Of a DNA stretch of 7,219 nucleotides, positions 4,061-7,219 are shown one piece after another (the stretch's first letter is position 1; each line of letters opens with the position of its first letter). Made by a program: the position numbers and the translations under genes. This DNA comes from JBOHUX01 sp050734915 (GTDB taxonomy: Bacteria; Chloroflexota; Dormibacteria; Dormibacterales; Dormibacteraceae): positions 1 to 7,219 of the forward strand of contig JBOHUX010000120.1 of assembly GCA_050734915.1 (NCBI GenBank), read 5' to 3'. The notes under the pieces were generated by a model. It ran no database searches and was not told the DNA's origin. It was given only the letters and a program-made list of their open reading frames with translations.

Positions 4061-5746
4061 TCAGGCCCGCCGGCCCGGCGCCGGTGACTCCCCGCCCTCC
4101 AGCATCGGGATCCGGACGCCCCGCTCCCCGGCCACCTGCCGGGCGCGCTCGTACCCGGCGTCCGCGTGGCGCGCGACGCCCAGGCCGGGGTCGCAGGTGA
4201 GGACACGGCGGAGCCGGGCCTCGGCCTCGTCCGAGCCGTCGGCCACCACCACCATGCCCGCGTGGATTGAGTAGCCGATGCCGACCCCGCCGCCGTGATG
4301 GAGCGAGACCCAGTGCGCCCCGGCGGCCGTGTTGAGGAGCGCGTTCAGGACCGGCCAGTCGGCGATGGCGTCCGAGCCGTCGATCATGCCCTCGGTCTCC
4401 CGGTAGGGAGAGGCGACGCTGCCGGCGTCGAGATGATCCCGTCCGATCACGATCGGCGCCGAGACGCGGCCCCGGCGGACGAGGTCGTTGAAGAGAAGGC
4501 CGGCCCGATGTCGCTCCCCGTAGCCGAGCCAGCAGATCCTCGCCGGCAGCCCCTGGAAGGCGACCCGCTCCTCCGCCAGCTCCAGCCAGCGAGCGAGCCG
4601 CTCATCCTCGGGGAACAGCTCCGTGATGGCGCGATCGGTCTCCCGGATGTCGCGTGGATCGCCCGACAGCGCCACCCAGCGGAAGGGTCCCTTCCCTTCG
4701 CAGAAGAGGGGACGGATGAAGGCGGGCACGAATCCCGGATAGTCGAAGGCGCGCTCGCAGCCGCCCCGCTGGGCGCCCGCGCGCAGGTTGTTGCCGTAGT
4801 CGAAGACCACCGCGCCCGCCTGCTTGAAGGCGAGCATTGCCTCCACCTGCTCCGCCATCGAGGCGTAGGACCTGTTCACGTACTCCTCAGGGCGCGCCCT
4901 TCGCAGCGCCGCCGCCTCCTCGAGGGAGACGTCCACCGGCACGTAGCCCTCGCGGGGATCGTGGGCGGAGGTCTGGTCGGTGACCACGTCCGGCCGGAAG
5001 CCGCGCCGCACCAGCTCCGGTTCGATGTCGGCGGCGTTCCCCACCAGCCCCACGGAGAGGGGCCGGCTGGCGACGCGTGCCTCCTCGACCAGGCGCACCG
5101 CCTCGTCGAGATCGGCGGTCGACCGGTCCAGATAGTGGGTTTCGAGGCGGCGCCGGATGCGGGCGGGATCGATCTCCACGACGAGGGCGACGCCTCCGTT
5201 CATGGTCACCGCCAGGGGCTGGGCTCCGCCCATGCCGCCGAGCCCGGCCGTCAGCGTGATCCGGCCCTCCAGGGAGCCGCCGAAGTGCTGGGCCGCCAAC
5301 TCGGCCAGCGTCTCGTAGGTCCCCTGCAGGATCCCCTGGCTGCCGATGTAGATCCAGGAGCCGGCCGTCATCTGCCCGTACATGGTGAGCCCGGCCGCCT
5401 CCAGCTCCCAGAAGTGCCGCCAGTCGGCCCAGTGGGGCACCAGCATCGAGTTGGAGATCAGCACCCGGGGGGCCATCGCGTGGGTCTGGAAGACGGCCAC
5501 CGGCTTCCCGGACTGGACCAGCAGCGTCTCGTCGTCGGCGAGCCCGCGGAGGGTGGCCACGATCGCGTGGTAGGCCTCCCAGTTGCGGGCCGCCTTCCCC
5601 GTACCCCCGTAGACGACCAGGTCCTGGGGCCGCTCGGCGACCTCGGGGTCGAGGTTGTTCATCAGCATCCGCATCGCCGCCTCCTGCGGCCAAGAGCGGC
5701 AGCTGAGAGCGCTCCCCCGGGGGGCGCGGACCGCCTCGTCGGACAT
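4061..5746 (-). CDS. hutU: urocanate hydratase (urocanase), 561 aa
   Basis: HutU (EC 4.2.1.49) is the second step of histidine breakdown. It adds water to urocanate to give 4-imidazolone-5-propionate, using tightly bound NAD+ as electrophile. The length matches the family (about 550-560 aa). Recognisable landmarks in order are LMNNLDPEVAE (28-38), YGGTGKAARNW (46-56), the glycine-rich NAD-binding GLGGMGG (168-174), DQTSAHDP (257-264), FDYGNNLR (315-322), GKGPFRW (351-357), PARICWLGYGER (401-412) with the conserved active-site Cys at 405, and GAHWVSLHHGGGVGIGYS (476-493). All look intact. The ATG is supported by GGAGG 7 nt upstream (5754-5758). The gene follows hutH on the same strand after an 89-bp spacer, so the two enzymes of the pathway are probably co-transcribed. 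Confidence 0.97.
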   Translation of the reverse strand: MSDEAVRAPRGSALSCRSWPQEAAMRMLMNNLDPEVAERPQDLVVYGGTGKAARNWEAYHAIVATLRGLADDETLLVQSGKPVAVFQTHAMAPRVLISNSMLVPHWADWRHFWELEAAGLTMYGQMTAGSWIYIGSQGILQGTYETLAELAAQHFGGSLEGRITLTAGLGGMGGAQPLAVTMNGGVALVVEIDPARIRRRLETHYLDRSTADLDEAVRLVEEARVASRPLSVGLVGNAADIEPELVRRGFRPDVVTDQTSAHDPREGYVPVDVSLEEAAALRRARPEEYVNRSYASMAEQVEAMLAFKQAGAVVFDYGNNLRAGAQRGGCERAFDYPGFVPAFIRPLFCEGKGPFRWVALSGDPRDIRETDRAITELFPEDERLARWLELAEERVAFQGLPARICWLGYGERHRAGLLFNDLVRRGRVSAPIVIGRDHLDAGSVASPYRETEGMIDGSDAIADWPVLNALLNTAAGAHWVSLHHGGGVGIGYSIHAGMVVVADGSDEAEARLRRVLTCDPGLGVARHADAGYERARQVAGERGVRIPMLEGGESPAPGRRA

Positions 5747-5775
5747 TCACAGACCTCCGGCTAGAGCAACCTCGG

Positions 5776-5792
5776 CGGCCCGCCCGGGGCCG
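5776..5792 (-). other. GC hairpin in hutH-hutU spacer (proximal to hutU)
   Basis: CGGCCC (5776-5781), a 5-nt loop and GGGCCG (5787-5792) form a perfect 6-bp all-GC stem in the leader of hutU. It lies about 30 nt upstream of the hutU start. It could stabilise or attenuate the message between the two hut genes, but such stems also arise by chance at this base composition. Confidence 0.3.
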
Positions 5793-5818
5793 GCCTCGTT
5801 CGAGAGCTATTCAAGCAC

Positions 5819-5835
5819 GGACCGGGTGTCGGTCC
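5819..5835 (-). terminator. hairpin immediately after the hutH stop
   Basis: GGACCG and CGGTCC (5819-5824 and 5830-5835) pair perfectly around a 5-nt loop. On the minus strand the stem begins at the base after the hutH TGA. No U-tract follows, so it is more likely an RNA-stabilising or partial-attenuation hairpin inside the hut operon than a full terminator. Confidence 0.35.
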
Positions 5836-7219
5836 TCAATCGGTGGCGATGCCGGTCAGGTCGCCCGACCTCACCATCGAGGTCACCGCCTCGATGTCGG
5901 CGGCCACGACCCGATCGGCGTCGAGGTGGGGGACCGCCGACCTGATCACCACTTGCGCGGCGGCCGTCCTCGCCCCCGGCCGTCCGCCGCGCAGGTCGAG
6001 GGCCTGGGCGGCGAGAAGCAGCTCGATGGCGACCACCGTCTCCGCCATCCCCACCGCCGCCGCGGCGTGCCGCGCCGAGATCGGGGACATGGGCACGTGA
6101 TCCTCCGAGTTGGCGCAGGTGGGGACCGACTGAATGGCGGCGGGAACGAGCGTCGTTCGCAGCTCGGCCACGATCGCGGCGGCCGTGTAGTGGGCGATCA
6201 TCAGACCCGAGTGCAGCCCCTCGCTCCCCGTGGCGGGAGCGACCAGGAAGGCGGGCAGGGCGCTCAGCTTCTCGTCCACGAGGCGGGCGCTCCGGCGCTC
6301 GCTGATGACCGCAATCGATGCCGCCAGGCTGCCGGTCAGATCGAGAGCGTGAGCCGCGAATTGGCCGTGGAAGTTGCCGGAGTTGCTGGTCACCCGGCCC
6401 TCCCGCTCGAGGAAGATCGGGTTGTCGTTGGCGGCGTTGATCTCGCGTGCGAGGACACCGGCGGCGAAGTCGAGACCGTCGCGGGCGGCGCCGAGCACCT
6501 GGGGGACGCAGCGCAGGCTGAGCGCATCGCGCAGGCGTCCCGGGCGGGGCGGCCCGACCAGGTCCGAGCCCGCGGTGAGAAGCCCGAGCCGCTCGGCCGT
6601 GGCCACTCCCCCCGGCTGCCCCTTGAGGGCGGCGAGCCCGCGGTCGAAGGAGTCGTCGAGCGCGCCCAGGGCCTCCATGCTCATGGCGGCGGCCACCTCG
6701 GCCGTCAGCACCAGGCGGCGAGCATCGACGACGGCGAGAACGCCGATCCCGGTCGTCTGCTCGGTCCCGTTGATGAGCGCCAGCCCGTCTCGCCCGCGGA
6801 GATCGGGAAGCCGGATGCCCGCCCGCGCCATCGCCGTCGCACCGGGCAGCCGCTCCCCCCCCAACTCGCAGGCGCCGAGCCCGATCAGCGGCAGCGCCAT
6901 GTGGGCCAGCGGAGCCAGGTCGCCGCACGCGCCCACCGAGCCGACCTCTGGCACAACCGGCGTGACCCCCTGGTTGAGCATCGCCAGCAGGGCGTCCAGC
7001 GTGGCGGGCTGCACACCGGTGACCCCGGAGGCGAGGACGTTGGCCCTGATCAGCATCATGGCCCTGACCTGGTCCTCACCCATCGGCCGCCCGACCCCGG
7101 CCGAGTGGCTCATCAGGAGATTCCGCTGCTGGGCCCGGTTCAGCTCGTGCGGGATGGGCCGGCCGTCGAGCGCCCCGAAGCCGGTCGTCAGGCCGTAGAC
7201 GGGCGTGCCGGCATTGACG
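5836..7219 (-). CDS. hutH: histidine ammonia-lyase (5' end beyond window; Ala-Cys-Gly MIO motif)
   Basis: HutH (EC 4.3.1.3) removes ammonia from L-histidine to give urocanate, the substrate of the adjacent hutU. 460 residues are visible; roughly the first 45 of about 505 are missing at the right edge. Landmarks in visible numbering are VYGLTTGFG (7-15) with catalytic Tyr 8; NLLMSHSAGVG (33-43), whose Ser-His pair is the residue set linked to histidine rather than Phe/Tyr specificity; GSVGACGDLAPLAHMAL (about 94-110); NDNPIF (264-269); GNFHGQ; GLHSGLMIAHYTAAA; and PTCANSEDHV. The prosthetic group MIO normally forms from Ala-Ser-Gly. Here the triplet is Ala-Cys-Gly, with codon TGC at 6925-6927. 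ATG at 7111-7113 is internal, not the start, because homologous sequence continues upstream to the edge. No frameshift is seen and the stop TGA is at 5836-5838. A related MIO lyase or mutase of another specificity is possible but unlikely beside hutU. Confidence 0.93.
   Translation of the reverse strand, partial: VNAGTPVYGLTTGFGALDGRPIPHELNRAQQRNLLMSHSAGVGRPMGEDQVRAMMLIRANVLASGVTGVQPATLDALLAMLNQGVTPVVPEVGSVGACGDLAPLAHMALPLIGLGACELGGERLPGATAMARAGIRLPDLRGRDGLALINGTEQTTGIGVLAVVDARRLVLTAEVAAAMSMEALGALDDSFDRGLAALKGQPGGVATAERLGLLTAGSDLVGPPRPGRLRDALSLRCVPQVLGAARDGLDFAAGVLAREINAANDNPIFLEREGRVTSNSGNFHGQFAAHALDLTGSLAASIAVISERRSARLVDEKLSALPAFLVAPATGSEGLHSGLMIAHYTAAAIVAELRTTLVPAAIQSVPTCANSEDHVPMSPISARHAAAAVGMAETVVAIELLLAAQALDLRGGRPGARTAAAQVVIRSAVPHLDADRVVAADIEAVTSMVRSGDLTGIATD

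Noticed and set aside
5708..5724. Palindromic C/G run near the start of hutU as a regulatory site
   Set aside because: It lies inside the coding part of hutU and is explained by GC-rich codons.
4295..5764. Plus-strand open frame of 489 codons opposite hutU
   Set aside because: It is an antisense shadow: low-complexity and without motifs, whereas the minus strand encodes complete HutU.
1..7219. CRISPR array, insertion sequence ends, rRNA, phage or defence genes
   Set aside because: No repeat-spacer periodicity, transposase, integrase or nuclease motif was seen on either strand.

Overview
The window is GC-rich DNA, by eye around two thirds G+C, with strong GGAGG ribosome-binding sites. It encodes a sortase, a matching cell-wall sorting signal and Tat export genes. 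This points to a Gram-positive, high-GC bacterium, most likely an Actinomycetota lineage and perhaps a deep-branching soil or uncultured one. No taxonomic marker stronger than gene content and composition is present.

The left third (1-3208) looks like a functional neighbourhood for exporting and displaying a folded metal protein. On the minus strand are the start of tatC (cut by the window edge) and a complete tatA. Divergently, on the plus strand, lies a three-gene run. Its first gene is a ferritin-like protein with a twin-arginine signal peptide and a C-terminal MPNTG sorting signal. Its second is a class E/F-type sortase starting directly at the stop of the first. Its third is a cytoplasmic ferritin-superfamily diiron protein. 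The logic inferred from the sequence is that the ferritin-like protein folds and probably loads metal in the cytoplasm, crosses the membrane by Tat, and is fixed to the cell wall by the neighbouring sortase. The 202-bp divergent spacer holds two near-identical Shine-Dalgarno blocks in mirror orientation and a possible 24-codon leader reading frame.

The middle (3171-4032) starts with a tRNA-Arg(CCT) gene that has an encoded CCA end and overlaps the 3' end of the diiron gene. Behind it is gene debris. Two pieces of an AAA-family ATPase winged-helix C-terminus lie head to head on opposite strands, fused by reading frame to the C-terminal part of an ABC-2 (DrrB-like) permease. This looks like a rearranged remnant beside a tRNA gene.

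The right part (4061-7219) is a minus-strand histidine-utilisation operon. hutH (histidine ammonia-lyase, 5' end beyond the window) is followed by hutU (urocanate hydratase), converting L-histidine to urocanate and then to imidazolonepropionate. HutH carries Ala-Cys-Gly where the MIO cofactor is normally made from Ala-Ser-Gly, which is the most striking single-residue oddity in the window.
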